Part shown: piece by piece, positions 1-8,349 of the stretch
Layout of the letters: every line of letters begins with the position of its first letter
Position numbering within the stretch: the stretch's first letter is position 1
Assembly (NCBI RefSeq): GCF_003014555.1
Contig: NZ_PYGE01000012.1
Coordinates: 62,001 to 126,000, forward strand
Direction: 5' to 3'
From: Haloactinopolyspora alba
GTDB taxonomy: Bacteria; Actinomycetota; Actinomycetes; Jiangellales; Jiangellaceae
DNA: 64,000 nt
Position numbers and translations under genes: made by a program
Notes under the pieces: generated by a model
What the model was told of the DNA's origin: nothing
Seen by the model: only the letters and a program-made list of their open reading frames with translations
Databases searched by the model: none

Positions 1-2
1 TC

Positions 3-1688
3 TCGATCTGGATGGGCGTCAGCCGGTTCGGTGACATCAAACTCGGCAAGGACGACGAGGACGCCGAGTTCAGCCTCCTCGCCTGGTTCGCGATGCTCTT
101 CGCCGCCGGCATGGGCATCGGCCTGGTGTTCTGGGGCGCGGCCGAGCCGCTGATCCACTACGACTCCCCGAAGCCCGGCACCGACGGTGGCGGCGCCCTC
201 GGCGAGGACGGTCACGGCCGCGAGGGCATCGGCGCGGAGGGCGCCGAGCTGGCCCAGGACGCGATGGCCCAGACGTTCGTGCACTGGGGATTCCACGCGT
301 GGGCGATCTACGTCGTGGTCGGTCTCGCGCTGGCCTATGCCATCCACCGCAAGGGCCGTCCGGTCTCGATCCGCTGGGCCCTCGAGCCCGTGCTGGGCGA
401 CCGGGTCCGCGGCTGGATCGGCGACGTCATCGACATCATCGCGATCATCGGCACGCTGTTCGGTGTCGCCACCTCGCTCGGCCTGGGCGTGAGCCAGATC
501 GCGGCCGGGTTCGTCGAGATGGGCGTGTTCGACGAGCCCACCGACGGCGTTCTCGTCACGTTGATCGTCATCATCACCGCGCTCGCCACCGTCTCCGTGG
601 TCTCGGGTGTCGGCAAGGGCATCAAGTGGCTGTCCAACTTCAACCTCGGCCTGGCGGCGGTGTTCCTGGTCGTCATGCTGATCGTCGGCCCGAGCCTGTT
701 CTTCCTGCGCGACTTCGTCCAGTCCATGGGCGTGTACCTGCAGGACGTGCTGCCGACCACGTTCGACACCAGTACCTACACCGGTGACGCCGGCCAGGCC
801 TGGCAGGGATCCTGGACGACGTACTACTGGGGCTGGTGGATCTCGTGGGCGCCCTTCGTCGGTGTCTTCATCGCCCGCATCTCCCGCGGCCGGACCATCC
901 GCGAGTTCGTCGCCGGCGTGCTGATCGTGCCGACCATGGTCACCTTCCTGTGGTTCGCCGTGATGGGCGGCAGTGCGCTGTACCGCCAGCTGTACGGCGA
1001 AGGCGGGCTGGTCAGCCGCGGCGAGGAGGGCATGTTCGAGCGGGTCATCCCCGAGAACGTGCTGTTCAACATGGTCAGCGACCTGCCCATGGGCGGCATC
1101 CTGACCGTCATCGTGGTGGTGCTGGTCGCGATCTTCTTCGTCACGTCGTCGGACTCCGGGTCGCTGGTGGTCGACATGCTGGCCTCCGGCGGCGAGCCGG
1201 AACCGCCGAAGTGGAGCCGGGTGCTGTTCGCGGTGCTCGAGGGAGCCATCGCGATCGCGCTGCTGCTGGCAGGCGGACTGGCGGCGTTGCGCACCGGTGC
1301 GATCATCGCGGCGTTGCCGTTCAGCGTCGTGATGATCGTGATCATGGTGGCGACGTACAAGTCGTTGAAGTCCGAACACCGGGTGCTGCAGGCAGCGCAA
1401 CGGCGGCAACGCCGTGAGGAGTTGCAGCGGCACATCACCCAGAGCGTCACCGGTGATCTCACCGACAACTTCGACGATCACTTCGGCGAGCAGGTCGACG
1501 ACCGCATCGACCAGGCACTCGTCGGTGTCGGCGCACTGCCCGACGGTGAACGTGCCAACGGCGAGGCCGGCAGCGGCGACGGGTCCGCCGGTGGCTCGGC
1601 CGGTGGCGGCGCGGTGTCCCCGTCTGGACACGCCAGGCGCCTGCGCAGGCCGCGTCGCAAGGGCGGTGAGCAGGGCAAGGACGAGTGA
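3..1688 (+). CDS. BCCT family transporter, 5' end outside the window
   Basis: Secondary transporter of the betaine/carnitine/choline family, expected to import glycine betaine or a related compatible solute across the cytoplasmic membrane. The reading frame is open to the left edge, and the first visible residues (SIWMGVSRFGDIKLG) are internal family sequence, so the true start lies upstream. A run of hydrophobic helices follows, and the family signature WGWWISWAPFVGVFIARISR with the RGRTIREF loop is present around residues 275-300. The C-terminal tail, about the last 120 residues, is hydrophilic and Gly/Ser/Ala-rich, ending in a basic RRLRRPRRKGG stretch; such tails act in osmosensing in some relatives, but that role is inferred here. 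Substrate cannot be told from sequence. Confidence 0.93.
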   Translation, partial: SIWMGVSRFGDIKLGKDDEDAEFSLLAWFAMLFAAGMGIGLVFWGAAEPLIHYDSPKPGTDGGGALGEDGHGREGIGAEGAELAQDAMAQTFVHWGFHAWAIYVVVGLALAYAIHRKGRPVSIRWALEPVLGDRVRGWIGDVIDIIAIIGTLFGVATSLGLGVSQIAAGFVEMGVFDEPTDGVLVTLIVIITALATVSVVSGVGKGIKWLSNFNLGLAAVFLVVMLIVGPSLFFLRDFVQSMGVYLQDVLPTTFDTSTYTGDAGQAWQGSWTTYYWGWWISWAPFVGVFIARISRGRTIREFVAGVLIVPTMVTFLWFAVMGGSALYRQLYGEGGLVSRGEEGMFERVIPENVLFNMVSDLPMGGILTVIVVVLVAIFFVTSSDSGSLVVDMLASGGEPEPPKWSRVLFAVLEGAIAIALLLAGGLAALRTGAIIAALPFSVVMIVIMVATYKSLKSEHRVLQAAQRRQRREELQRHITQSVTGDLTDNFDDHFGEQVDDRIDQALVGVGALPDGERANGEAGSGDGSAGGSAGGGAVSPSGHARRLRRPRRKGGEQGKDE

Positions 1689-1708
1689 CGTCCGGTGTCG
1701 GTCGGCAC

Positions 1709-1782
1709 AGTGTGAAATGAGTGTCGGTCACGACGAATCGGTGTGAGGGTGGTGTCGCTCCGGCGACACCACCCTCACACCG
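1709..1782. repeat. Intergenic repeat, copy 1, ending in a perfect 19-bp palindrome
   Basis: Positions 1739-1757 and 1764-1782 form a perfect 19-bp inverted repeat (core GGTGTGAGGGTGGTGTCG) with a 6-nt loop. The hairpin follows the BCCT gene and could end its transcript, although there is no T-tract. The sequence leading into it (GTGTCGGTCACGAC at 1721) recurs at 2843, so this is one copy of a repeated element and not only a terminator. Confidence 0.85.
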
Positions 1783-1896
1783 TTCTCGCCTCTGCACCGG
1801 CGGCGCGCGCCCACAGGCTGCCGGCTCGGCCCCCGCTTTTCCACAGTTGGCCTCGAGTGGGGTGCGAGCGTGCTCCGGCCGGGTGACGCTCGACCC

Positions 1897-2817
1897 ATGC
1901 GGGTTCCGGACGAGGTAGTGCGTGTCGCACGCGAGCAGGACGGCCTGGTGACGCGGTCCCAGGCTCTGAGCCTCGGCATGACCGTCGCGGCGGTGCGGCA
2001 CGCACTCGGCGACGGTGGGCGGTGGCAGCGCGTCCTCGACGGCGTCTATGCGGACTTCACCGGTCCGTTGCAGCAACGTCATGTGGTCCGGGCAGCCCTT
2101 CTGCGAGCCGGCCCCGGGGCCGTCGTCACCGGAGTGGTCGCCTGCCGGGGTTACGGGCTGAGGTACGTCCCGCACGGACCACTGATGTTGCTCGTGCCGG
2201 CCGACGTTCAGCGGTCCTGTCGGCCGGTCGCGGTCCTCCGGCGCGTCCGTTCGATGCCGCTGGCGCGTGAGCTGCGCGGCGTTCCCGTCGCGCCGCCGGA
2301 ACGAGCGGTGGTGGATGCCTGCGTCGACAGGACACGACTGCGTGAGGTGAGGGCGCTGCTGTGTGAGAGCGTCCAAACGAGACTGACGACTCCGGAGCGG
2401 ATCCGCACGCAGGCCGGTGCAGCCCGGTGGAAGGGCGCCCGTCTCGTGCGGCAAGCCCTCGATGACGTCGCCGCAGGGTGCCGGTCCGCGCCGGAATGCG
2501 AGCTGCGTGACCTCGTCCGCAGCTCGGCGGTGCTCGCCGAGCCACGGTGGAACGAGCCGCTGCCCGACGGAACCGGCGGACTGCTCGTCCCCGATGCGTG
2601 CTGGGCCGAGGCCCGAGTCGTCGTCGAGATCGACTCGGCGGAGTGGCATCGGGGCGGTGAAGCCGTCGAGCGTACCGAGCGTCGTCGCGCACGTTATGCG
2701 GCGCTCGGCTGGGCCGTGGTGCCGATCTCGCCGCGTCGCCTGCGCGAGGAGCCTGCGTCGGTCCTGAACCAGATCGAGGACGCGGTGACGGCGGGCTCGA
2801 ACCGCTCCGCGGCGTGA
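1897..2817 (+). CDS. AbiEi antitoxin-like / DUF559-type protein
   Basis: About 306 residues. The N-terminal half (VVRVAREQDGLVTRSQALSLG, then a GRWQRVLDGVYADF stretch) looks like the winged-helix domain shared by AbiEi-type antitoxins and many actinobacterial regulators. The C-terminal third (residues about 225-300: VPDACWAEARVVVEIDS, AEWHRGG) resembles the DUF559/Vsr-like endonuclease fold, with Asp and Glu where that fold has its acidic residues and a following His. Function is unknown; a DNA-binding protein with a possible nuclease fold is as far as the sequence goes. The ATG at 1897 is preferred over one 27 bases upstream because the family match begins there. No AbiEii nucleotidyltransferase partner is adjacent. 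The gene has related repeats on both sides. Confidence 0.72.
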   Translation: MRVPDEVVRVAREQDGLVTRSQALSLGMTVAAVRHALGDGGRWQRVLDGVYADFTGPLQQRHVVRAALLRAGPGAVVTGVVACRGYGLRYVPHGPLMLLVPADVQRSCRPVAVLRRVRSMPLARELRGVPVAPPERAVVDACVDRTRLREVRALLCESVQTRLTTPERIRTQAGAARWKGARLVRQALDDVAAGCRSAPECELRDLVRSSAVLAEPRWNEPLPDGTGGLLVPDACWAEARVVVEIDSAEWHRGGEAVERTERRRARYAALGWAVVPISPRRLREEPASVLNQIEDAVTAGSNRSAA

Positions 2818-2830
2818 TGCGGAGGCCGAC

Positions 2831-2902
2831 CGTGTGAGGTCGGTGTCGGTCACGACCAGACGGTGTGAAGGTCGTGTGGTTCTGGCGACACCACCTCCAC
2901 AC
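2831..2902. repeat. Intergenic repeat, copy 2, imperfect palindrome
   Basis: Second copy of the element at 1709-1782, in the same orientation. GTGTCGGTCACGAC starts at 2843. The palindrome arms are at 2863-2879 and 2886-2902 with three mismatches, so this copy is more decayed. With copy 1 it brackets the AbiEi-like gene, and it lies just upstream of the typA promoter. Confidence 0.75.
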
Positions 2903-2934
2903 TTTCCGGCTCGGCCGTACATTCCGGGAGCACG

Positions 2935-2940
2935 TAAGAT
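2935..2940 (+). promoter_or_regulatory. Predicted -10 element (TAAGAT) of typA
   Basis: TAAGAT within CACGTAAGATG matches the actinobacterial TAnnnT -10 consensus, and lies 38 bases before the typA ATG. The same CACGTAAG(A/C)TG string occurs before the VanW gene and before tatB. There is no convincing -35 box. Confidence 0.5.
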
Positions 2941-2978
2941 GGGGCGTCGCATCCCCCAGCCAGGAACGAGACCTCAGC

Positions 2979-4853
2979 ATGTCCACGCGCCGCCGTGACG
3001 ACCTCCGCAACGTCGCCATCGTCGCCCATGTCGACCACGGCAAGACCACACTCGTCGACGCCCTGTTGTGGCAGTCGGGCGTGTTCCGCAAAAACCAGGA
3101 CGTGGCCGAACGCGTCATGGACTCCGGCGACCTCGAGCGCGAGAAGGGCATCACGATTCTCGCCAAGAACACCGCGGTGCGGTGGGGCGAGACGACCGTC
3201 AACATCATCGACACGCCCGGCCACGCCGACTTCGGCGGCGAGGTCGAGCGAGGACTGTCCATGGTCGACGGTGTCGTCCTGCTGGTCGACGCCAGCGAGG
3301 GGCCGTTGCCGCAGACCCGGTTCGTGCTGCGCAAGGCGCTGCATCTGAAGATGCCGATCATCGTCGTCGTGAACAAGACGGATCGGGCGGACGCCCGCAT
3401 CGCGGAGGTGGTCGACGACACCTACGAACTGTTCCTCGACCTGCTCGACGACACCGCCGACCAGGACGCGCTGGACTTCCCGATCGTCTACTCCTGCGCT
3501 CGCGACGGTAAGGCGTCGCTGCATCGGCCGGCGGACGGCGAGGTGCCGGACGGTGACGACCTGAGCCCGTTCGTCGACACTGTCCTCGACACGGTTCCGG
3601 CGCCCACGTACACCGAGGGGGCGCCGCTTCAGGCGCACGTGACCAACCTGGACGCGTCCCCGTTCCTGGGCCGGCTGGCGCTGTGCCGGGTGCGCGAGGG
3701 CGAGATCGTCAAGGGCTCCCAGGTCGCCTGGTGCCGCAAGGACGGCAGCATCAACCGGGTCAAGATCACCGAACTGTTGGTGACCGAGGCGCTGGACCGG
3801 GTGCCGTCGGAGTCCGCGTCCGCGGGCGACATCATCGCCGTCGCCGGCATCCCGGACATCACCATCGGCGAGACGCTGGCCGACCCGGACGACCCGCGTC
3901 CGCTGCCGCTGATCACCGTGGACGAGCCCGCGCTGTCGATGACCGTCGGCGCCAACACGTCGCCGCTGGCGGGGCGGTCCGGCCGGACCAAGGTCACGGC
4001 ACGGCTGGTGAAGGACCGCCTCGACGCCGAGCTCATCGGCAACGTGTCGCTGCGGGTGCTGCCCACCGAGCGTCCCGACGCGTGGGAGGTGCAGGGCCGT
4101 GGCGAGCTCGCGCTGGCGGTGCTGGTCGAGACCATGCGCCGCGAGGCCTACGAGCTCACCATCGGCAAGCCGCAGGTCGTCACCAAGGACGTCGGCGGCG
4201 CCGTGCACGAGCCGTTCGAGCGGCTCACGGTCGACTGCCCCGAGGATTACCTCGGCGCCGTGACGCAGCTGCTGGCCTCCCGCAAGGGCCGCATGGAGCA
4301 GATGACGAACCACGGCACCGGCTGGATCAGGATGGAGTTCGTGGTGCCCGCACGCGGGCTGATCGGGTTCCGCACCCACTTCCTGACCGAGACGCGCGGC
4401 ACCGGGCTCGCTCACCACGTGTTCGAGAGCTACGAACCGTGGGCGGGTGACCTGCGGACCCGCCCGTCCGGCTCGCTGGTCGCCGACCGGCCCGGCGCGG
4501 CGACCTCGTACGCCATGTTCAACCTGCAGGAACGCGGAACGCTGTTCGTGGAGCCGGGCACCGAGGTGTACGAGGGCATGATCGTCGGCGAGAACGCGCG
4601 TGCCGACGACATGGACGTGAACATCACCAAGGAGAAGAAGCTCACCAACGTGCGATCGTCGACCGCCGACGAGCTCGAGCGGCTGGTTCCGCCGCAGCAC
4701 CTCTCGCTCGAGCAGGCGCTGGAGTTCTGCCGCGACGACGAGTGCGTGGAGGTGACGCCGGAGGCCGTGCGTATCCGCAAGGTGGTCCTGGACAGTGCCG
4801 AGCGCGGGCGTGCCGCGTCGCGTCGCAAGCACGGTGGACCGCCGGCGCGCTGA
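2979..4853 (+). CDS. typA: Translational GTPase TypA/BipA
   Basis: Ribosome-associated GTPase of the EF-G/LepA class, used in stress adaptation and ribosome assembly. 624 residues, about the usual length. G1 is AHVDHGKTTLVD near residues 14-25, G2 lies around EREKGITI, G3 is DTPGHADF and G4 is NKTDR. The EF-G-like domains III and V follow, and the TypA-specific C-terminal domain contains KKLTNVRSSTADELERL. The ATG at 2979 gives the canonical N-terminus MSTRRRDDLRN; the frame is open further upstream, but that part is not family-like. The gene stands alone behind a predicted promoter at 2935. A short piece of its C-terminal region recurs, broken, at 6209-6346. Confidence 0.97.
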   Translation: MSTRRRDDLRNVAIVAHVDHGKTTLVDALLWQSGVFRKNQDVAERVMDSGDLEREKGITILAKNTAVRWGETTVNIIDTPGHADFGGEVERGLSMVDGVVLLVDASEGPLPQTRFVLRKALHLKMPIIVVVNKTDRADARIAEVVDDTYELFLDLLDDTADQDALDFPIVYSCARDGKASLHRPADGEVPDGDDLSPFVDTVLDTVPAPTYTEGAPLQAHVTNLDASPFLGRLALCRVREGEIVKGSQVAWCRKDGSINRVKITELLVTEALDRVPSESASAGDIIAVAGIPDITIGETLADPDDPRPLPLITVDEPALSMTVGANTSPLAGRSGRTKVTARLVKDRLDAELIGNVSLRVLPTERPDAWEVQGRGELALAVLVETMRREAYELTIGKPQVVTKDVGGAVHEPFERLTVDCPEDYLGAVTQLLASRKGRMEQMTNHGTGWIRMEFVVPARGLIGFRTHFLTETRGTGLAHHVFESYEPWAGDLRTRPSGSLVADRPGAATSYAMFNLQERGTLFVEPGTEVYEGMIVGENARADDMDVNITKEKKLTNVRSSTADELERLVPPQHLSLEQALEFCRDDECVEVTPEAVRIRKVVLDSAERGRAASRRKHGGPPAR

Positions 4854-4944
4854 GCGGCAGCCCGTGCCCGACGCCCGGCGTCAGGGACCCGGGACGGGCC
4901 CCGGAGCCGGGGACGTCGGAGCGGGCCGCGCCCTGGCGGCGTGA

Positions 4945-5532
4945 TCACGGGCCCGGTTCCGCTGTCGACGTCCGGGACTCCGGCAACTGGGGATAGTCCG
5001 CGATGGGATAGATCCCGACCGCGAACCCATGGACGAGGTCGCCTTCGCGTGGCAGCGCGTCGAACTCCTGCACCAGCGCGGACATCCGCCGCCAGAACTC
5101 GCGCTTGCGCTCCGGACTGATTCGAGCGTGCCGGATGAAACCCCACAGCTCGCCCTCGGCGTACGCCGGCTGGGACTCACGTGCGGCGACCTCGAAGTCG
5201 TTGAAGTCCACGGGCAGCCTTCGGCCGGAAGGGCTCGTGTCCGCGACGTGGAAGGACCTGGCAGTGCGTCCGTAGAACGACTCCTCGATGGCCCGGACTC
5301 GCCGGGTGCGGACGACTTTCAGCAGCCCCGCGTCGACGAGCACGTTGACGTGGTGAGCGACCGTGCTCTTGGGCCGGTCCAGCGCCGTACTCAGCTCGGT
5401 CACACTCGCCGCCCGCTCGTGCAGGAGCCCCAGGATCGTGGTGCGCATCGGGTGGGCCAGGGCCTTGACCTGTTCCGGCTCGGTGAGAGCGCGCTGGTCC
5501 TCGAGTTCGTAGTCAGGGAGGTTGCTTTCCAT
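4945..5532 (-). CDS. ArsR-like winged-helix transcriptional regulator
   Basis: 195 residues. Residues about 18-85 form an ArsR/HTH_20-type winged helix (VKALAHPMRTTILGLLHERA, then the recognition helix around RPKSTVAHHVNVLVDAGLL). No Cys pair for metal sensing is visible, so the signal is unknown. It is transcribed away from the dienelactone hydrolase, with about 60 bp between them holding two direct repeats (GAACATACTAG at 5537 and GAACGTACTAA at 5555) that may be its operator. On its own strand TATGTT ends 5 nt before the ATG, so the message may be leaderless. It probably represses itself and the hydrolase; this is inferred from position. Confidence 0.9.
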   Translation of the reverse strand: MESNLPDYELEDQRALTEPEQVKALAHPMRTTILGLLHERAASVTELSTALDRPKSTVAHHVNVLVDAGLLKVVRTRRVRAIEESFYGRTARSFHVADTSPSGRRLPVDFNDFEVAARESQPAYAEGELWGFIRHARISPERKREFWRRMSALVQEFDALPREGDLVHGFAVGIYPIADYPQLPESRTSTAEPGP

Positions 5533-5536
5533 CGCT

Positions 5537-5565
5537 GAACATACTAGCGTCCTGGAACGTACTAA
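5537..5565. promoter_or_regulatory. Candidate operator: direct repeats between arsR-type gene and hydrolase
   Basis: GAACATACTAG (5537-5547) and GAACGTACTAA (5555-5565) are direct repeats spaced 18 bp apart, about two helical turns, in a markedly AT-rich divergent gap. They overlap the likely -10 regions on both strands (TATGTT on minus, TACTAA on plus). Confidence 0.5.
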
Positions 5566-5593
5566 TTTTTTGGTTCATTAGATGGAGGTGCAC

Positions 5594-6166
5594 ATGGCCG
5601 AGATCGTCGTGTTCCACCACGCGCAGGGCTTGACCGACGGGATGCGTGCGTTCGCCGGCCGCCTCCATGACGCTGGTCATCACGTGCACCTCCCGGACGT
5701 GTTCGACGGACGGACCTTCGACGACCTCGAGGCGGGCGTCGCCCATGCCCGGGAGATCGGGTTCGGGAAGGTCACGGAGCGAGGCGTCAGGGCCGTCGAG
5801 TCGTTGCCCACCGAGATCGTCTATGCGGGGTTCTCCATGGGCGTGATGCCGGCCCAGAAGCTCGCCCAGACCCGTCCGCGTGCCCTCGGCGCGTTGTTCT
5901 TCGATGCCTGCCTGCCCGTGAGTGAGTTCGGCGAGGCATGGCCCCAGAACCTTCCAGTGCAGGTTCATGGTGGGTCGGACGACGAGTGGTTCGACGAGGA
6001 TCTGGCGGCCGCTCGGGAACTCGTCGCAGCGGCCGGGGACGCCGAGTTGTTCCTGTACCCCGGCACCGCGCACCTGTTCGCGGATTCGTCCTTGGCCGGC
6101 CACGACGAGTCCGCAACCGGAGACCTCACCGAGCGCACGCTCACGTTTCTGGACCGGCTGTCCTGA
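5594..6166 (+). CDS. Dienelactone hydrolase family protein
   Basis: About 190 residues with an alpha/beta-hydrolase fold, soluble and cytoplasmic. It reads MAEIVVFHHAQGLTDGMRAF at the N-terminus, has the nucleophile elbow GFSMG (in place of the Cys elbow of classical dienelactone hydrolases) and ends with YPGTAHLFAD, which supplies the catalytic His. DLAAARELVAAAG lies between. Hydrolysis of a small ester or lactone is expected; the substrate is not known. The ATG at 5594 is chosen because GGAGG lies 5 bases before it; an in-frame ATG at 5582 overlaps that ribosome binding site. It is divergent from an ArsR-type regulator and probably controlled by it. Confidence 0.88.
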   Translation: MAEIVVFHHAQGLTDGMRAFAGRLHDAGHHVHLPDVFDGRTFDDLEAGVAHAREIGFGKVTERGVRAVESLPTEIVYAGFSMGVMPAQKLAQTRPRALGALFFDACLPVSEFGEAWPQNLPVQVHGGSDDEWFDEDLAAARELVAAAGDAELFLYPGTAHLFADSSLAGHDESATGDLTERTLTFLDRLS

Positions 6167-6208
6167 CCGCCGCGGCGCTCAGCGCTACCGCACGGCAATC
6201 CGGTCAGC

Positions 6209-6346
6209 CACGACGAGGTGCCCGTCACCAAGAAGCTCACGAACGTGCGATCGTCGACCGCCGACGAGTTCGAGCGGCAAATCTTCCGGCCATCTTCGCT
6301 GGTAGGCGGAGGATCACGGCAATTCGCCGGAGAGGTCACATTCTGA
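6209..6346 (+). pseudogene. Degenerate fragment of typA C-terminal region
   Basis: The gap between the hydrolase (ends 6166) and the peptide-binding protein (starts 6521) is 354 bp without an intact gene. Inside it, 6230-6278 matches typA 4635-4683 at 47 of 49 bases and in the same reading frame, giving KKLTNVRSSTADEFER before it drifts and stops at 6344. Upstream, HDEVPVTKK resembles the residues that precede this motif in TypA. There is no start codon, GTPase domain or ribosome binding site, so it is a remnant of a duplicated typA or of a second paralogue. Nothing else is recognisable in the gap apart from the ribosome binding site at its 3' end. Confidence 0.75.
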
Positions 6347-6520
6347 TTGCGGAGTGACGTCCGTCTCGTGTATGGGCTTGCCGCCAGACACTGGGCCGCA
6401 TAGAAAGTAGTTCGCGTCGGTGTCTCCATGCCTGGGATCAAGGCTGCGAACCCGTCGCTACGGCGTACCAACCGGTGCGGCCGTGTGGCCCTTACCTCAG
6501 GCAGACCCCAGGAGGCATCC

Positions 6521-8170
6521 ATGCGAGTCTCGGCACGCAAGTCGGCGGTGGCCGGGGCCGCCGCAATGGCGCTCGCCCTGAGCGCGTGCGGTGGTGATGA
6601 CAGCGGCGACGGCGGAGGCGGCTCGGCCGAAGGCGGAGGCGGGCACGTGACCGTCCGCGGCTGTAACCCGCAGAACCCGCTGGTTCCCGGCAACACCGGT
6701 GAGACCTGCGGCGGTGACGTCGTCCAGCAGCTGTTCTCGAAGCTGGTGCGCTACGACCCCGAGACCGCACAGCCACACAACGACATCGCCGAATCGATCG
6801 AGTCCGAGGACAACAGGGTCTGGACCATCACGATCAAGGACGGCTGGACGTTCCACGACGGCACCCCGATCACCGCGCAGAGCTTCGTCGACGCGTGGAA
6901 CTACACCGCCCACGGCTCCAACGCCCAGTACAACCAGTACTTCTTCGAGCCCTTCAAGGGCTACGACGCGGTCGCCGGCGAGTTCGACGAGGAAGGCGCG
7001 TACATCGAGGGCTCGGCCAAGGCGGAGAAGATGTCCGGGCTCAAGGTCATCGACGAGCACACCTTCGAGGTGACGCTCAAGGAGCCGCGCGGTTCGTTCC
7101 CGCTGATGGTCGGCTACTCGGCGTTCGCCCCGCTGCCCGAGGTCTTCTTCGAGGACCCCGAGGCCTTCGGTGACGCGCCCGTCGGGTCCGGGCCGTTCAA
7201 GTTCGACTCGTGGGAGAAGAACCGCTCCATCAAGATCTCCAAGTACGACGACTACGCCGGCGAGATGGAGCCGGAGATCGAGTCGGCGACGTTCGAGATC
7301 TACGAGGACGACAACGCTGCCTACAACGACCTGCAGGCCAACCAGCTGGACCTGATGCCGCAGCTGCCGACGTCGGCGCTGGCGGGCGAGGCGTACAAGA
7401 ACGACCTCGGCGAGCGGTTCGTCGAGCGCGAGGTCGGCACCATCCAGACCGTGACGTTCGCGCCGGAGTCGGTGTCGCCGGAGCTGGCCAACCCGAAGCT
7501 GCGGCAGGCGATCTCGATGGCCATCGACCGTGAGTCGATCATCGAGTCCATCTTCGCCGGGACGAAGACGCCGGCCACCGGCTGGGTCGCCCCGACCGTC
7601 GACGGGTACAAGCCCGGCGCCTGCGGTGGCTTCTGCCAGTACGACCCGCAGAAGGCTAAGGACCTGCTGGCCGAGGCCGGAGGCTATGACGGCACCCTGA
7701 CGCTGTCCTACAACGCCGACGCCGACCACCAGGGCTGGGTGGACGCGACCTGCAACAGCATCCGCAACACCCTGGACATCAAGTGCAACGGTGCTCCCGA
7801 GGTCGACTTCGCGACGTTCCGCACGAAGATCGGCAACCGTGAGATGCCGGGCATGTTCCGCACCGGGTGGCGGATGGACTACCCGTCGGCCGAGAACTTC
7901 CTGGTGCCGCTCTACAAGACCGGCGCGTCCTCGAACGACGGCGACTACAGCAACCCGGAGTTCGACCGGCTGGTCGACGAGGCCGCCACCAAGACCGGCG
8001 AGGAGGCCGCCGAGCTGTACAACCAGGCGGAGGCGCTGCTGGCCGAGGAGATGACGGCCATCCCGATGTGGTACTACAAGGTCGTTGCCGGCTACTCCAC
8101 CAACGTCGACAACGTCCACATCACGCCGTTCGGCACTGTCGACCTGACCAGCGTGACCACCACGAGCTGA
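6521..8170 (+). CDS. ABC transporter substrate-binding lipoprotein, peptide type (SBP family 5)
   Basis: Extracellular solute-binding protein, 549 residues. A lipoprotein signal peptide ends in LALSACGG with the lipidated Cys at residue 23, followed by a Gly/Ser/Asp-rich linker, so it is anchored outside the membrane. The body has family 5 features: FHDGTPITAQSFVDAWNY, the PVGSGPFKF segment and the LRQAISMAIDRESII segment. It should deliver oligopeptides, or possibly another family 5 ligand, to the permeases encoded downstream. The ATG at 6521 has AGGAGG 6 bases upstream. It is the first gene of a five-gene importer operon, separated from the second by two strong hairpins that probably let it be made in excess. 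Confidence 0.95.
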   Translation: MRVSARKSAVAGAAAMALALSACGGDDSGDGGGGSAEGGGGHVTVRGCNPQNPLVPGNTGETCGGDVVQQLFSKLVRYDPETAQPHNDIAESIESEDNRVWTITIKDGWTFHDGTPITAQSFVDAWNYTAHGSNAQYNQYFFEPFKGYDAVAGEFDEEGAYIEGSAKAEKMSGLKVIDEHTFEVTLKEPRGSFPLMVGYSAFAPLPEVFFEDPEAFGDAPVGSGPFKFDSWEKNRSIKISKYDDYAGEMEPEIESATFEIYEDDNAAYNDLQANQLDLMPQLPTSALAGEAYKNDLGERFVEREVGTIQTVTFAPESVSPELANPKLRQAISMAIDRESIIESIFAGTKTPATGWVAPTVDGYKPGACGGFCQYDPQKAKDLLAEAGGYDGTLTLSYNADADHQGWVDATCNSIRNTLDIKCNGAPEVDFATFRTKIGNREMPGMFRTGWRMDYPSAENFLVPLYKTGASSNDGDYSNPEFDRLVDEAATKTGEEAAELYNQAEALLAEEMTAIPMWYYKVVAGYSTNVDNVHITPFGTVDLTSVTTTS

Positions 8171-8178
8171 GGCACGGA

Positions 8179-8224
8179 CGCCGGTCCGCCACACCGGAAT
8201 CGCACCGGGCGTGGCGGACCGGCG
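8179..8224 (+). terminator. Hairpin 1 after the binding protein gene
   Basis: Perfect 14-bp arms CGCCGGTCCGCCAC (8179-8192) and its complement (8211-8224) with an 18-nt loop. No T-tract follows. It probably stabilises the 3' end of the binding-protein message or causes partial termination before the permease genes. Confidence 0.7.
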
Positions 8225-8239
8225 TGGTCTGTCCGAGGT

Positions 8240-8293
8240 GTTCCGCCGGCCGGCCCACGGCCCGAGTCCGGGTCGGAGGCCGGCCGGCGGAAC
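8240..8293 (+). terminator. Hairpin 2 after the binding protein gene
   Basis: Perfect 16-bp arms GTTCCGCCGGCCGGCC (8240-8255) and 8278-8293 with a 22-nt loop, 15 bp downstream of the first hairpin. Together they occupy most of the 179-bp gap before the first permease gene. Confidence 0.7.
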
Positions 8294-8349
8294 TCGGATG
8301 GCAGACTCCTGTGCAGCGACGCGCACTCGGCATCCGGTAAGGAAGGCAC

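Noticed and set aside
1897-2817. Complete AbiE toxin-antitoxin pair
   Set aside because: Only an AbiEi-like N-terminus is present; no AbiEii nucleotidyltransferase is encoded next to it.
2850-4832. Long open frame on the minus strand, 660 codons
   Set aside because: It is antisense to typA, has no family features, and results from the third-position GC bias of typA.
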